From the NCBI RefSeq assembly GCF_000314855.2, contig NZ_KB233222.1, positions 1,231,381-1,277,290 of the forward strand: DNA of 45,910 bases, read 5' to 3'. Below, piece by piece: positions 45,658-45,910 of this stretch. The translations under genes were made by a program, and so were the position numbers. Under the pieces are notes generated by a model. It had not been told where the DNA came from, did no database searches, and saw nothing but the letters and a program-made list of their open reading frames with translations. Position 1 is the stretch's first letter; every line of letters starts with the position of its first letter. This DNA is from Providencia burhodogranariea DSM 19968. Its GTDB lineage: Bacteria; Pseudomonadota; Gammaproteobacteria; Enterobacterales; Enterobacteriaceae.

Positions 45658-45910
45658 CGTGTTATCTGGCGGAAAGATGTGCCGATGAAACCATGATGCT
45701 CACCGGACACGGCGTGCTTACATAACCTATTAATTTCAATAAATTACTTCACATAAAGTGCGTATTTGCCATTAAACATCTTACTTAACATAAAAACAAC
45801 TTACATATCGTAAAAACAGTCTTCATCGAGTGTTGATGTTGATATTTTCTGCACCGGTCCTTGCATCTTAACCATGAAATCATCATAAAAACTAATGTGT
45901 AATGTGCTGT
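45658..45910. other. Upstream region of the LacI gene
   Basis: AT-rich sequence to the window edge with several similar short words (ACTTCACATAAA, ACTTAACATAAA, ACTTACATAT). They may be regulatory, but there is no perfect LacI-type palindrome and no ORF. Confidence 0.35.

Noticed and set aside
45780..45800. ACTTAACATAA resembling an inverted XerD arm
   Set aside because: No XerC arm at the right distance, so not a second dif copy at the other end of the island.
1..45910. CRISPR arrays, tRNA and rRNA genes
   Set aside because: No regularly spaced repeats, and no cloverleaf or rRNA-like sequence was noticed on either strand.

Overview
The left half of the window is the replication-terminus region of an AT-rich enterobacterium. 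Gene order (rsxABC, ydgK, ydgJ, add, ydgA, manA, fumC, tus, ynfM/ynfL, mlc, ynfK, ynfD, ynfB, ydfG) follows the E. coli 36-min region. Low G+C and protein divergence point to Morganellaceae, most likely Providencia (inferred from recognition, not a search).

Layout. (1) 1-21.8 kb is conserved core: the Rsx/Rnf electron-transport operon (rsxC cut by the left edge), an oxidoreductase, a bile-acid-type transporter, a secreted TAP-like hydrolase, adenosine deaminase, YdgA, phosphomannose isomerase, fumarase C, Tus, an AA10 lytic polysaccharide monooxygenase, the YnfM/YnfL pair, an Mlc-type ROK regulator, a dethiobiotin synthase paralogue, small periplasmic proteins, YdfG and a RidA protein. Two Ter sites (5.8 and 14.2 kb) lie in one orientation; the second sits just upstream of tus. 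(2) 21.8-22.7 kb is the terminus itself: a decayed filamentous-phage secretin (pIV) remnant, two small overlapping ORFs, then a 26/28 match to the E. coli dif site at 22633-22660. (3) 22.7-30.1 kb is a mobile-element block that starts 28 bp after dif: a broken tyrosine recombinase, two large intact recombinase genes and a small helical protein gene in one overlapping operon (resembling three-recombinase modules such as Tn554 or Gamma-Mobile-Trio), closed by a strong terminator; then a GIY-YIG-like protein, a frameshifted pseudogene, a 5'-truncated gene and a deleted IS1-family element. (4) 30.1-45.9 kb is a more G+C-rich accessory segment with genes unlike the core: YbaK-like deacylase, DUF1360, Rrf2, flavin reductase, chemoreceptor, DsbA-like protein, lipoprotein, a partial TRIC channel, MBL hydrolase, LysR/NmrA, AraC/SDR/MFS and a LacI regulator. 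Several genes here are broken, and two short dispersed repeats of a type I associate with Yersinia/Serratia are present.

How it fits together. Tus and the two Ter sites are oriented to let forks run rightward toward dif and to stop forks that have passed dif leftward. dif is the XerCD resolution site and a known landing site for filamentous phages, which explains the pIV remnant beside it. The recombinase trio abutting dif, and the layered foreign DNA beyond it, make this a terminus hotspot for insertion. No CRISPR array, tRNA or rRNA was seen.
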